DNA of 64,000 nucleotides, from positions 2,770,501 through 2,834,500 of the forward strand of contig NZ_CP146275.1 of assembly GCF_037044555.1 (NCBI RefSeq), in the 5' to 3' direction. A program made the translations under genes and the position numbers. The DNA comes from Pelagibacterium nitratireducens (GTDB taxonomy: Bacteria; Pseudomonadota; Alphaproteobacteria; Rhizobiales; Devosiaceae). The notes beneath the pieces are model-generated. The model had not been told where the DNA came from, searched no databases, and was given only the letters and a program-made list of their open reading frames with translations. This document shows positions 27,648 to 37,370 of the stretch, in pieces (position 1 is the stretch's first letter; each line of letters starts with the position of its first letter).

Positions 27648-28622
27648 TCAGACCGGACTGGACACCTTGCGCATTTTGGCGCGGTCGAGACCGAGCCTGT
27701 GTTCGCGGTAGATAATGAAGATTCCGGCGGCGGTGACGATACTGCCGCCGATCAGCATTTCGATGGTCGGCACTTCGCTGAACACAAGAAAGCCGATGGC
27801 AATCGAAAGAATCATCGAGGAATATTCGAACGGAGCGACGGTGGTCAGTTCGGCGTGGCGATAGCTTTCGGTGAGAAAGATTTGCCCTATACCACCGCAA
27901 ATTCCCGCACCGATGAGAATCAGAGCCTCTTGAGGGCTCAAGGGCACCCAGCCGAAGGGTATCGAGGCCAAGCCGATAACGGTACTGACCAGAGAAAAAT
28001 AGATGACGATGGTGGCGCTGCGCTCGGTCTTGACCAGATTGCGTACGGTGAGCATGGCCGTCGCCGAAACCATGCAGGCAGCAAAAGCGGAAAGCGCTCC
28101 GACCGCCTGAGGACCGAGGGTTTCGGCATCGCTCGAGAGGAAGGTGAGACGCGGCCACATGATGATGATGACTCCCACCAGCCCTACAACCACCGCACTC
28201 CAGCGGAACAGCCTGATCTTTTCGCGCAGGAACACGGCCGAGAAGATGACGATGAACAGAGGCGTTGCGTAGTTGATGGTTATCGCTTCGGGCAGCGGGA
28301 GGCGCGTCAGGCCAAAGAAAATCAGGATCATGCCGGACGTGCCCAGAACGCCGCGAAAGATATGAGACCCCAGCCGGGTGGTCTTGAAGCCATCCACCAA
28401 TTGTCTGCGCAGCCCCAGGATGAGAAAGACCGGCACCAGGGCAAAGGCTGAGCGGAAAAAGATCAACTGACCGACCGGCACACCCTCGGCGCCCTTGACG
28501 ATGGCGCTCATGGCCACGAACACGAACACCGAGGCAACCTTGAGCCCGATGCCCAGCATGACATTCCGGCGCGGCGCCGGGGGTGTATTTTTTGCGGACG
28601 GGGACAGGGCGGGCTCGGACAC
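27648..28622 (-). CDS. DMT superfamily transporter (EamA family)
   Basis: A 324-residue inner-membrane protein with about ten transmembrane helices in two EamA repeats. The first repeat includes LRRQLVDGF and INYATPLFIVIFSAVFLREK; the second includes PFEYSSMILSIAIGFLVFSE. It probably exports a small metabolite; the substrate is not readable. The start GTG 28622 lacks an obvious ribosome binding site, so a start nearer the first helix remains possible. Confidence 0.85.
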   Translation of the reverse strand: MSEPALSPSAKNTPPAPRRNVMLGIGLKVASVFVFVAMSAIVKGAEGVPVGQLIFFRSAFALVPVFLILGLRRQLVDGFKTTRLGSHIFRGVLGTSGMILIFFGLTRLPLPEAITINYATPLFIVIFSAVFLREKIRLFRWSAVVVGLVGVIIIMWPRLTFLSSDAETLGPQAVGALSAFAACMVSATAMLTVRNLVKTERSATIVIYFSLVSTVIGLASIPFGWVPLSPQEALILIGAGICGGIGQIFLTESYRHAELTTVAPFEYSSMILSIAIGFLVFSEVPTIEMLIGGSIVTAAGIFIIYREHRLGLDRAKMRKVSSPV

Positions 28623-28831
28623 CGGAAGACGCTTTCGGGGGAGAATAATGATGGCGCGGGGGCAGGAAAATCCATGCTATCGCTAGCCGCGTTTCCAAGG
28701 CGTGACAAGCGCAAGGACAATTTTTCGGCTTTTGTCGAAACGAATTGCAATCCGGTCACGTTTGCGCGGTAGGCACACCCGGACGAACACGCTAACCTGC
28801 GCCGCAACAAGAGAACCATCCAAGGTCCCCC

Positions 28832-30133
28832 ATGTCGCAAATGGTCAAGATTTCCGCGCTCTTGATGTCGTCCGCCCTGCTGATGATCGCCGGGGGGATG
28901 CACGGGCTTATTTTGCCCGTACGCGGGGCGGAAGAGGGATTTTCGCTGCTGGCGCTGGGCCTGATCGGGACGGGTTGGTCCATCGGGTTCATTTCCGGCT
29001 CGATTTCGGTGCCCCATCTGGTGCGACGGGTGGGCCATATCCGCGCCTATGCGGTCATGGCGGCCATCGCCTGCATGACCATTCTGCTCAATCTCATTTT
29101 CATCCACGACGCCGCGTGGATTTTCCTGCGCATCTTTTCGGGTTTCTGTTTTGCCGGAGCCGCCATGGTGGTGGAAAGCTGGCTCAACGAGGTATCGGAC
29201 AATGAAAGCCGGGGCACCACGTTCTCGATCTATGTGAGCGTGACGCTGTTTGCATCGACCGCCGGGCAGATGGTTATCGCGGTGACGGGCGTGGCCGGAT
29301 TTATTCCGTTCGTTCTGGCCGCCATCGCCTACATCGCAGCGGTTTTGCCAACCGCCGTTACCCGCACGCCGCAGCCGGCGCCCCTGCAGACGGTCAGTCT
29401 GGATGTGGTCGTGCTTTACAAGACGTCCCCCATCGCCGTTGTCGCGGCTTTTTCGGTGGGCATGGCCAATGGCGCCTTCGGCACGCTGGCACCCGTCTAT
29501 GGAATAGAGCGCGGGTTTTCGACGGCGACAATAGCGTATCTGATAAGTCTGGCGATTGTGGCGGGCGCGATTGCGCAGGTGCCGCTGGGGCGGCTTTCGG
29601 ACAGGATCGACCGGCGCAAAGTGATGATGGGCGTTGCGATCATCGGGGCGGTGGCTGGCCTTCTGACGATTGTGTTCAATCCCGGCGAAAACGCCCTGCT
29701 CTATCTTCTGTTCGCCCTTTACGGGCTGGCCGCCTATTCGCTCTATGCCATCGCCGTGGCGCATGCGAACGATTTTGCCGACGATGGCAGCTTTGCCAAG
29801 ATTGCTTCGGGCATGCTGCTGGTTCTGGGTTCGGGACAGATGCTGGGGCCTATCGTCGCCTCGCTGACCATGCAGTGGATGGGACCGGTCGCGCTGTTCA
29901 TGGTTCCGGTGGCATTTCATGGCGCGCTTGCCGCGACCGCCTTCTTCCGGATGCGCATCCGCGATGCAGCGCCCGCCGAAGACCGTGCACCTTTCCAGGC
30001 CATGCCCTCGGAACGGCTGGTGACGGGCGAGACACTCAATCTCGACCCCCGTTCGGAAGAGAACGAGTTCGAGTTCGACGAAAACACTGGCGAGGCCCCT
30101 GCTACCGAGGGTTCCGAACCGCAGCAAGGTTGA
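28832..30133 (+). CDS. MFS transporter
   Basis: A 433-residue protein with 12 predicted transmembrane helices, the loop 2-3 motif SVPHLVRRVGHIRAY and the loop 8-9 motif GRLSDRIDRRKVM typical of the major facilitator superfamily. The last 50 residues are an acidic, hydrophilic cytoplasmic tail. It resembles YcaD-type permeases. It ends 3 bases before moaB, so the two are probably cotranscribed, although a functional link is not evident. Confidence 0.88.
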   Translation: MSQMVKISALLMSSALLMIAGGMHGLILPVRGAEEGFSLLALGLIGTGWSIGFISGSISVPHLVRRVGHIRAYAVMAAIACMTILLNLIFIHDAAWIFLRIFSGFCFAGAAMVVESWLNEVSDNESRGTTFSIYVSVTLFASTAGQMVIAVTGVAGFIPFVLAAIAYIAAVLPTAVTRTPQPAPLQTVSLDVVVLYKTSPIAVVAAFSVGMANGAFGTLAPVYGIERGFSTATIAYLISLAIVAGAIAQVPLGRLSDRIDRRKVMMGVAIIGAVAGLLTIVFNPGENALLYLLFALYGLAAYSLYAIAVAHANDFADDGSFAKIASGMLLVLGSGQMLGPIVASLTMQWMGPVALFMVPVAFHGALAATAFFRMRIRDAAPAEDRAPFQAMPSERLVTGETLNLDPRSEENEFEFDENTGEAPATEGSEPQQG

Positions 30134-30136
30134 GCG

Positions 30137-30670
30137 ATGTTTCCCTACAAGATCGACGACAGTCATGCCTTCGTGCCCGTTACCTTCGCCATCCTGGCGG
30201 TTTCGGACACCCGCACGCTCGAAACGGACACATCAGGCGCACTGCTCAAGGAGATGATCGAGGGCGCGGGGCATCGGGTGTTCGAGCGGTCGGTGGTCAC
30301 CGATGACAAGGCGGCCATCGCCGATCAGGTCAAGGCCTGGGTGGATGAAGACGGCATCGATGTGGTGCTGACGACCGGCGGAACGGGCTTTTCGGGGCGT
30401 GATGTAACCCCGGAGGCCGTGGAGCCTTTGTTCGACAAGCGCATGGACGGGTTTTCGGTGTTGTTTCACCAGTATTCGGCCACGACCATTGGCACCTCAT
30501 CGATCCAGTCGCGGGCCACCGCCGGACTTATCGGCACCACGTTCGTCTTTTGCCTGCCGGGATCGCGCGGGGCATGCCGGGATGCGTGGGAGGCGATCCT
30601 GAAATACCAGTTCGACAGCCGGCACGTGCCCTGCAATTTTATCGAAGTGATGCCGCGCCTCGCCGAGTAG
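30137..30670 (+). CDS. moaB: Molybdenum cofactor biosynthesis protein B
   Basis: A 177-residue MoaB/Mog-type protein, which handles molybdopterin adenylylation or related steps. The diagnostic segment LTTGGTGFSGRDVTPEA lies at about residue 76, with SDTRTLETDTSG near the start and FCLPGSRGACRDAWE later. It follows the MFS transporter after 3 bases. No other molybdenum gene is in the window. Confidence 0.92.
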   Translation: MFPYKIDDSHAFVPVTFAILAVSDTRTLETDTSGALLKEMIEGAGHRVFERSVVTDDKAAIADQVKAWVDEDGIDVVLTTGGTGFSGRDVTPEAVEPLFDKRMDGFSVLFHQYSATTIGTSSIQSRATAGLIGTTFVFCLPGSRGACRDAWEAILKYQFDSRHVPCNFIEVMPRLAE

Positions 30671-30688
30671 GGCGCTCCAATCATCTTT

Positions 30689-30731
30689 GTTCTTGTTTCG
30701 TTCCATTCCTTTCGCTAGGGTTAATGGAACG
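30689..30731 (+). promoter_or_regulatory. Predicted SOS (LexA) box and promoter of the radical SAM gene
   Basis: GTTC-N7-GTTC at 30689-30703 matches the alphaproteobacterial LexA box. It overlaps a plausible -35 (TTGTTT, 30693-30698), which stands 17 bases from a -10-like TAGGGT (30716-30721). A perfect 9-base inverted repeat CGTTCCATT/AATGGAACG (30699-30707 and 30723-30731) covers the start region. The gene begins at 30784. Confidence 0.65.
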
Positions 30732-30783
30732 GACGGGCCGCGATTCGGCTTGTTCCTGTATCTTTCCGATGGGAGCGCCGGCC

Positions 30784-31935
30784 ATGGCCGAAACAGGACC
30801 CAATGTAAGCCACAGCGAAGCGCGCCGCCGCCTGTTCGGCACGCGCGACGTCGACCTTTTGAGCCGCCCCATGCTGGAGACGCCAAAGCTGCGCGGGCGC
30901 GGTGCGGCGAGCAATGAAAGCGGGCGGTTCGAAGCGCACAAGCGCGAGATGTTTGCCGATGGCTGGGAGCCGGAACCCGAGGAAGGGTTCGAGACGCGTG
31001 AGCATATCGAACGCGCCAAATCGATCATCACGCGCAATGTTTCACCCGATATCGGGTTCGACCGCTCGATCAATCCCTATCGCGGATGTGAGCACGGCTG
31101 TTCATATTGCTTTGCGCGGCCGACCCACGCCTATCTCGGCCATTCGGCGGGGATCGATTTCGAGCGCGACATCTATGTGAAGGTCAACGCCGCCGAATTG
31201 CTGCGGGCCGAACTGGCCAATCCGCGCTACAAGCCGAAACCCATCGCCATCGGCACCAACACCGACCCCTATCAGCCGCTGGAGCGCAAATACAAGATCA
31301 TGCGCTCGGTGCTCAAGGTGTTGCTGGAAGCGAAACATCCGGTGACCATCGTCACCAAATCGGCGCTGATCGTGCGCGATCTCGATATTCTGACCAAGCT
31401 CAACAAGCTGGGACTGGTTTCGGTCGGCATTTCGGTAACCTCGATGGATCACAGGCTGTCGCGCTTCATGGAGCCAAGGGCTTCGACGCCCTCACGGCGT
31501 CTCGAGGCCATCAAGCTGCTGTCCGAGTCCGGCATTCCGACCCGGATCATGGCGGCACCGATGATCCCGGCGGTCAACGATCATGAGCTTGAACGCATTC
31601 TCGATGCGGGTAAGGCGCAGGGGGCAACGACGGCTTCGATGATCCTTCTGCGTCTGCCCGGCGAAGTGCGTGATATTTTCCGCGAGTGGCTGCTCAAGAC
31701 CTACCCCGACAAGGTCAAGCACGTGATGAACCTGGTACGCGACTATCGCGACGGGCGCGACAACGATCCCAGGTTCGGGTCGCGCTTTACCGGCGAGGGG
31801 CCTTATGCCGTGTTGATGCAGCAACGGTTTGAAAAGGCCGCTGCCCGGCTCGGGTTGGAGGAGGATTCAATGCCGTTGCGAACCGACCTTTTTGCGCACC
31901 CGCAAAAGGAGACAGCGCAACTGAGCCTGTTCTGA
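30784..31935 (+). CDS. PA0069-type radical SAM protein
   Basis: A 383-residue radical SAM enzyme of the PA0069/Rv2578c type, distantly related to spore photoproduct lyase. The [4Fe-4S] motif is in GCEHGCSYCFARPTH (CxxxCxxC) at about residue 104, followed by a TIM-barrel with TNTDPYQPLER. The start ATG 30784 has GGGAG 8 bases upstream; an alternative ATG is at 30769. Function is undetermined, but an upstream SOS box suggests DNA-damage induction. Confidence 0.88.
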   Translation: MAETGPNVSHSEARRRLFGTRDVDLLSRPMLETPKLRGRGAASNESGRFEAHKREMFADGWEPEPEEGFETREHIERAKSIITRNVSPDIGFDRSINPYRGCEHGCSYCFARPTHAYLGHSAGIDFERDIYVKVNAAELLRAELANPRYKPKPIAIGTNTDPYQPLERKYKIMRSVLKVLLEAKHPVTIVTKSALIVRDLDILTKLNKLGLVSVGISVTSMDHRLSRFMEPRASTPSRRLEAIKLLSESGIPTRIMAAPMIPAVNDHELERILDAGKAQGATTASMILLRLPGEVRDIFREWLLKTYPDKVKHVMNLVRDYRDGRDNDPRFGSRFTGEGPYAVLMQQRFEKAAARLGLEEDSMPLRTDLFAHPQKETAQLSLF

Positions 31936-31971
31936 TAGGATCGAACGATCCCGAGTAAAGGATCATCGGAA

Positions 31972-32490
31972 ATGGCTGGAAGGCGACTGGCGTGGATGGT
32001 TGTGTTGGCCATGCCGATGGGGGTGGGGTGGGCACAGGAGAGCCCGACTCTCTATCTGGCGCCCGGCGGGCTGGATGCGGAAACGGCCTATGACTCCGTT
32101 CATATCGGGATGGATGTGACCAGCCGGACCGACACGGTGAAATCGGCCATAAAACTGTGGGGCGGGGCTCTTGAGCAGGGACGGATGGAAGAGTGCGGTG
32201 CCGGCCCGATCGATTTCGCGCGGTTCGGCAATGGCGTGACCCTCCATTTTCAGGACGAGACGTTTGTCGGCTGGTCGGCGTCGGCCGAAAGTTCGGCCAG
32301 TTTTGCCAACGGCCTGACCATCGGCGCACCGGTGATCGGTATCGAGGCGGTGGCGGGGCCCGTGGAGACGTTTGAATCGACGCTGGGCCATGAGTTTGGC
32401 GGCGAAAACCTGTTCGGCATTGCGGACGGGCCGGGAACCAAGGCCAAAATCGAAGTGTTATGGAGTGGAATGTCCTGCGTTTTCAGGTGA
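31972..32490 (+). CDS. Secreted protein of unknown function
   Basis: A 172-residue protein starting with a signal peptide (about residues 1-21, cleavage after GVGWAQ). The remainder is a beta-rich, mildly acidic domain with two Cys (EECGAG and the C-terminal MSCVFR) that could pair. No family recognised. It lies 36 bases after the radical SAM gene and 15 bases before a small NTF2-like gene, so an operon is possible. Confidence 0.65.
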   Translation: MAGRRLAWMVVLAMPMGVGWAQESPTLYLAPGGLDAETAYDSVHIGMDVTSRTDTVKSAIKLWGGALEQGRMEECGAGPIDFARFGNGVTLHFQDETFVGWSASAESSASFANGLTIGAPVIGIEAVAGPVETFESTLGHEFGGENLFGIADGPGTKAKIEVLWSGMSCVFR

Positions 32491-32505
32491 GCGAGGAGAG
32501 AACGG

Positions 32506-32889
32506 GTGACAGACGCGGCAACGCTGGCACAGGAATTCTGGTGGCGGATGGGCACCAACCAATGGGCGCTCGCCGCCGGGCTGTTTGCCGGCAATATCGA
32601 AATCATCTGGCCGCAGTCGGGTGAAGTGATCGGCTCAGCGGACGATTTTGTTGCGATCAACGAAAACTACCCGTCTCATGGAAAATGGAGTTTCAAGGTC
32701 AAGCGGGTGATTGGCGCGGGTGGGCATGCGATCACCGAGACCGAGGTTTCCGATGGCACCGCAAAAGCCTTCGCCGTCTCGATTTTCGAATGCGCCGACG
32801 ACCGGATCGTAAGGATCACCGAATACTGGCCTGAACCCTTCGCAGCGCCGGACTGGCGGCGCCAATGGGTGACGACCCGCGCCGAGTGA
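32506..32889 (+). CDS. NTF2-like / SnoaL-type protein
   Basis: A 127-residue protein of the nuclear transport factor 2-like cone fold: N-terminal helix LAQEFWWRMGTNQWALAAGLF and closing strands RIVRITEYWPEPF. Such proteins are small enzymes or ligand binders; role unknown. The start is GTG 32506 preceded by GAGGAG. The rnhB reading frame is open across its end, but the rnhB start is placed downstream at 32931. Confidence 0.8.
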   Translation: MTDAATLAQEFWWRMGTNQWALAAGLFAGNIEIIWPQSGEVIGSADDFVAINENYPSHGKWSFKVKRVIGAGGHAITETEVSDGTAKAFAVSIFECADDRIVRITEYWPEPFAAPDWRRQWVTTRAE

Positions 32890-32930
32890 AAGGGCTTTAT
32901 CGGGCCGCGAAAATCGGGTTGGTTCGAACC

Positions 32931-33572
32931 ATGCCCAAAAGTGATTCGAAAACAATCGTCGTCGAGGCGCCCAGCTATGCGCTGGAAGCCGCTGCGCTGG
33001 CCGAAGGCCATGCGACGGTCGCCGGGATCGACGAGGCCGGGCGCGGGCCACTGGCGGGACCGGTCGTCGCTGCCGCTGTCATTCTCGATCCGGAGGCGAT
33101 CCCTCAAGGGCTCAATGATTCCAAAAAACTCACCGAAGACAGGCGCGAAGCGCTGTTTGCCCAGATCGTGGCGACATCGCAGGTGGGTTTCTGCGCGGCA
33201 CCGGTCGAGGTGATCGACAGGCTCAACATTCGCGGCGCCACCCTATGGGCCATGTGCCGAGCGCTCGATGCCCTGCCCGTCCGGCCCAACCTGGCGCTGA
33301 TCGACGGTCGCGACGTGCCAGAAGGCCTTTCGTGCACGGGACAGTTCGTGATCGGCGGTGACGGAAAATCGCTCTCGATTGCGGCAGCGTCGATCATTGC
33401 CAAAGTCGTACGCGACCGGATGTGCCAGATCATGGATAGCGGGCTCCCGCACTACCGCTTCGGCCAGCACAAGGGCTATGGCACCGCGCTGCACCTTGAG
33501 GCGCTGGCCACGCACGGCCCTTGCGAGATGCATCGGATGAGCTTTGCGCCGGTGCTCGCGGCGCGGCGCTGA
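32931..33572 (+). CDS. rnhB: Ribonuclease HII
   Basis: A 213-residue enzyme cutting RNA-DNA junctions, including single misincorporated ribonucleotides. The signature GIDEAGRGPLAGPVVAAAV is at about residue 24, with LNDSKKLT, LIDGR and SIIAKVVRDR following. ATG 32931 is taken because homology begins shortly after. With rnhA at 7.7 kb the organism has both classes. The ccrM promoter region follows. Confidence 0.94.
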   Translation: MPKSDSKTIVVEAPSYALEAAALAEGHATVAGIDEAGRGPLAGPVVAAAVILDPEAIPQGLNDSKKLTEDRREALFAQIVATSQVGFCAAPVEVIDRLNIRGATLWAMCRALDALPVRPNLALIDGRDVPEGLSCTGQFVIGGDGKSLSIAAASIIAKVVRDRMCQIMDSGLPHYRFGQHKGYGTALHLEALATHGPCEMHRMSFAPVLAARR

Positions 33573-33579
33573 TTGGCCT

Positions 33580-34803
<1,224 letters not shown>

Positions 34804-34832
34804 TTTCGACCTCCAATCAGTCAGGCATTCTG

Positions 34833-34866
34833 GCCCCCGGTTTTGCCGGGGGCTTTTTTTGGTTTT
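34833..34866 (+). terminator. Rho-independent terminator after ccrM
   Basis: Perfect 8-base stem GCCCCCGG/CCGGGGGC (34833-34840 and 34846-34853) with a TTTTG loop, followed by a run of T. It lies between ccrM and the convergent mutY. Confidence 0.9.
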
Positions 34867-34900
34867 TTCTGTCTCACGGCGCGCACCACTGCGGGTGCCG

Positions 34901-35968
34901 CTATTCAAGGCCCGAAGTCTTAAGCACCTTGCGGAACAGGCTGGGCAAGGCTTCGCGGTCCAGCATCGTCTCCTCGGCCCACCAGCCCTCATCGAGGGGG
35001 GTGTCGGCGGTGACCGACCAGACGGTCAGTGTCAGGTGGAAATGAGTAAAGGTGTGGTTGACCTCTCCAGCGGCGCGCCAATCTCCGGCAAAGGGAAAGG
35101 TGGCGGCGGTTTCGGTATCGCTCCACGGGCTGCCGGGCGTTTCGGTCATTTTGGCGAGCATGCCCTTTGGCCCGCGCTGGCGCAGAAAAACCTTGCCCTC
35201 GGGATGGCGGATAACGAAAGCATGGCCGTGCCGATGGGGCTTTTCGACTTTTGCCGGCGGCACCGGGAAAGCCAGAGGATCTCCGGTTTTTGTCCCAAGG
35301 CAGGCTGGTTCAAGTGGACACAAAAGGCAATTTGCGCGGCGCGGGGCGCAGATGGTGGCGCCCAGATCCATCATGGCCTGGGCAAAATCGCCCGCCCGCT
35401 TGGGCACCGCCTGCTGCACCGTGGCGCGCACCAGAGGTTTTTCCTCACGCACGGGGCTGGGAAGGGCGACATAGCGGGCGACCACGCGATCGACATTGCC
35501 ATCCACCACCGCGACGACTTCGTCATGGCAGATGGCGGCGATGGCGGCGCTGGTGTAATCGCCGATGCCGGGCAGATCGCGCAGGGCGGCGGCGGTCGAG
35601 GGAAACACGCCGCCATGCTGGTCGACGACGGCAACGGCGCAGGCATGAAGATTGCGTGCGCGGGCATAATAGCCCAGCCCGGCCCATTGCACGAGCACAT
35701 CATCGAGCGGAGCGGCGGCGAGGTTCTCGACTGTGGGCCAGAGGCTCGTGAAAGCCGCGAAATATTTGCGCACAGCGGCGATGGTTGTTTGCTGGAGCAT
35801 GATTTCGCTCAGCCAGACGAAGTAAGGGTTGGGCCTTATTCCCCTAGCCCGATCGGCGGGCGAGACACGCCAGGGAAGATCGCGCGCATGCCGATCGTAC
35901 CAGTCAAGTACGGCGCCTGCATCGATGGCGGCAATTTCGGAGTGTTGCGTGGAAGCGGTCTGGGCCAT
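34901..35968 (-). CDS. mutY: A/G-specific adenine glycosylase
   Basis: A 355-residue base-excision enzyme that removes A opposite 8-oxoG. The EIMLQQTT and helix-hairpin-helix DLPGIGDYTSAAIAAI with VVDGNVDRV (catalytic Asp) are present. The [4Fe-4S] ligands are in the APRRANCLLCPLEPAC region, and a C-terminal NUDIX-like 8-oxoG recognition domain follows. ATG 35968 is where homology starts. It is divergent from the DUF721 gene by 39 bases. Confidence 0.94.
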   Translation of the reverse strand: MAQTASTQHSEIAAIDAGAVLDWYDRHARDLPWRVSPADRARGIRPNPYFVWLSEIMLQQTTIAAVRKYFAAFTSLWPTVENLAAAPLDDVLVQWAGLGYYARARNLHACAVAVVDQHGGVFPSTAAALRDLPGIGDYTSAAIAAICHDEVVAVVDGNVDRVVARYVALPSPVREEKPLVRATVQQAVPKRAGDFAQAMMDLGATICAPRRANCLLCPLEPACLGTKTGDPLAFPVPPAKVEKPHRHGHAFVIRHPEGKVFLRQRGPKGMLAKMTETPGSPWSDTETAATFPFAGDWRAAGEVNHTFTHFHLTLTVWSVTADTPLDEGWWAEETMLDREALPSLFRKVLKTSGLE

Positions 35969-36007
35969 AATGGAACACCTACAGAGCCAAAGGACATTGG
36001 CGCAAGC

Positions 36008-36508
36008 ATGGCCAGCAAATCTCCACCGCCAAAGCGCAGCAACCGCACGGTGCAACTGGGCGACATGATCGGCAAGACACTCGATCCGGCGCTGAAAAAG
36101 CGCGGATTTGCGGGGCGCGATCTGATCGCCCATTGGCAAACCATTGCGCCACCGCCCTGGGACAAGATTTCCATGCCCGACAAGCTGGTGTGGCCGCGCC
36201 GCGACCGTCCCGATCCCGAAGGGGCGATATTGCATTTGCGGTGTCTTGAAGGCCACGGATTGGCGCTGACCCATGAAGGGCAGGCCATCGCCGCTGCCAT
36301 AAACCGCTATTTCGGCTATCTGATCGTTGGCTCGGTTCGCCTCTCGCCCATGCCGTTGGTGGCCGAAACCAAACGCTCCGAGCCTCCAAAGACGTTGCCC
36401 CGCGCTGCCATTGACAGCATAAAGGCGCAAACGGGCACCATCGAGGACGATGGACTGCGCGAAGCGCTGGAGAAACTGGGGCGCGGCGTTTTGGGGAAAC
36501 GAAGCTGA
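36008..36508 (+). CDS. DUF721 family protein (DciA-like)
   Basis: A 166-residue protein of the DUF721 family, which includes DciA, a loader of the replicative helicase DnaB in bacteria lacking DnaC. Seen are the helix RGFAGRDLIAHWQTI at about residue 32 and the basic KH-like region LHLRCLEGHGLALTHEGQAI. ATG 36008 gives the family length. The mutY-DUF721-dsbA-smc order is, from memory, conserved in rhizobia. DciA function here is inferred. Confidence 0.8.
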   Translation: MASKSPPPKRSNRTVQLGDMIGKTLDPALKKRGFAGRDLIAHWQTIAPPPWDKISMPDKLVWPRRDRPDPEGAILHLRCLEGHGLALTHEGQAIAAAINRYFGYLIVGSVRLSPMPLVAETKRSEPPKTLPRAAIDSIKAQTGTIEDDGLREALEKLGRGVLGKRS

Positions 36509-36632
36509 TAAAGCGGCTGGCCGGGCGATTTTAGGCCGATTTCACCGGCATGTGAACGTCTTGCCCCCTTGCCGCCGGATTCGCCCCGTGTAGTGTGCGC
36601 CGTAATTTGTTGAGACATTAAGGAGCAAACCA

Positions 36633-37346
36633 TTGTCGCTCAATCGCAGAAGTCTGCTGATCGCCGGGTCCAGTGTCGGACTTGCCACCCTCATCTACGG
36701 ATGCAGCGACTCCAGTGCCGAGGCTGAAGTCACGGCCAATGTCGTCAACGACGCCGAGCCCGAGGCCAGTGGCGATGTCGCACTTTACGACGGATCGGCA
36801 ATCGAACCGATCAATGGCGACGCGATCAACAATCCCCCCCTGGCCGACCGCCCGATGGGCGGCGTCGATGCGAGCGTGACTGTGGTCGAATATATTTCTC
36901 CCACCTGCCCGCACTGCGCCGCCTTCCACGCCGGTGCTCTCCCCCAACTGGAAGAAGAATACATCGAGACCGGCAAGATCCGCTTCATCCAGCGCCCCTT
37001 CCGCCGCAACGTGCTCGATCTCGCCGTGTTCATGGTCGCCGAAGCGTCAGGTGAGCAGTACAACGAGGTCATCGCGGCCTATTTCGACACCCAGACGGTG
37101 TGGGCTGCGAGTGAAAACCCACGTCAGGCGATCTTCGAAGTCGCCGAACAATTCGGGTTTACACAGGAAAGGTTCGAGGAAGTCTTGACCGACCAGGAAA
37201 TGTTGGCTGCTATCGAAGCGACCCGCGAGCAGGCGCTCAACGACTTCGGGCTGCAGGGCACGCCGACTTTCTACATCAATGGGGACAGGTTCGAGGGCAC
37301 ACCCGATTATGCAGGGCTTTCCGCCGAAATCGAGAATCGCCTCTAG
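36633..37346 (+). CDS. DsbA-family thiol:disulfide protein
   Basis: A 237-residue exported protein. Start is TTG 36633 with AAGGAG 7 bases before it. The N-terminus RRSLLIAGSSVGLATLIYGC looks like a signal sequence with a possible, non-ideal lipobox (IYGC). The thioredoxin-fold domain has the active site PTCPHCAAF at about residue 91 and the cis-Pro segment QGTPTFYING near the end. It probably forms disulfides in periplasmic proteins. smc follows 24 bases later. Confidence 0.88.
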   Translation: MSLNRRSLLIAGSSVGLATLIYGCSDSSAEAEVTANVVNDAEPEASGDVALYDGSAIEPINGDAINNPPLADRPMGGVDASVTVVEYISPTCPHCAAFHAGALPQLEEEYIETGKIRFIQRPFRRNVLDLAVFMVAEASGEQYNEVIAAYFDTQTVWAASENPRQAIFEVAEQFGFTQERFEEVLTDQEMLAAIEATREQALNDFGLQGTPTFYINGDRFEGTPDYAGLSAEIENRL

Positions 37347-37370
37347 CTCCGCCCTTTTTCGAGGCGCGGA

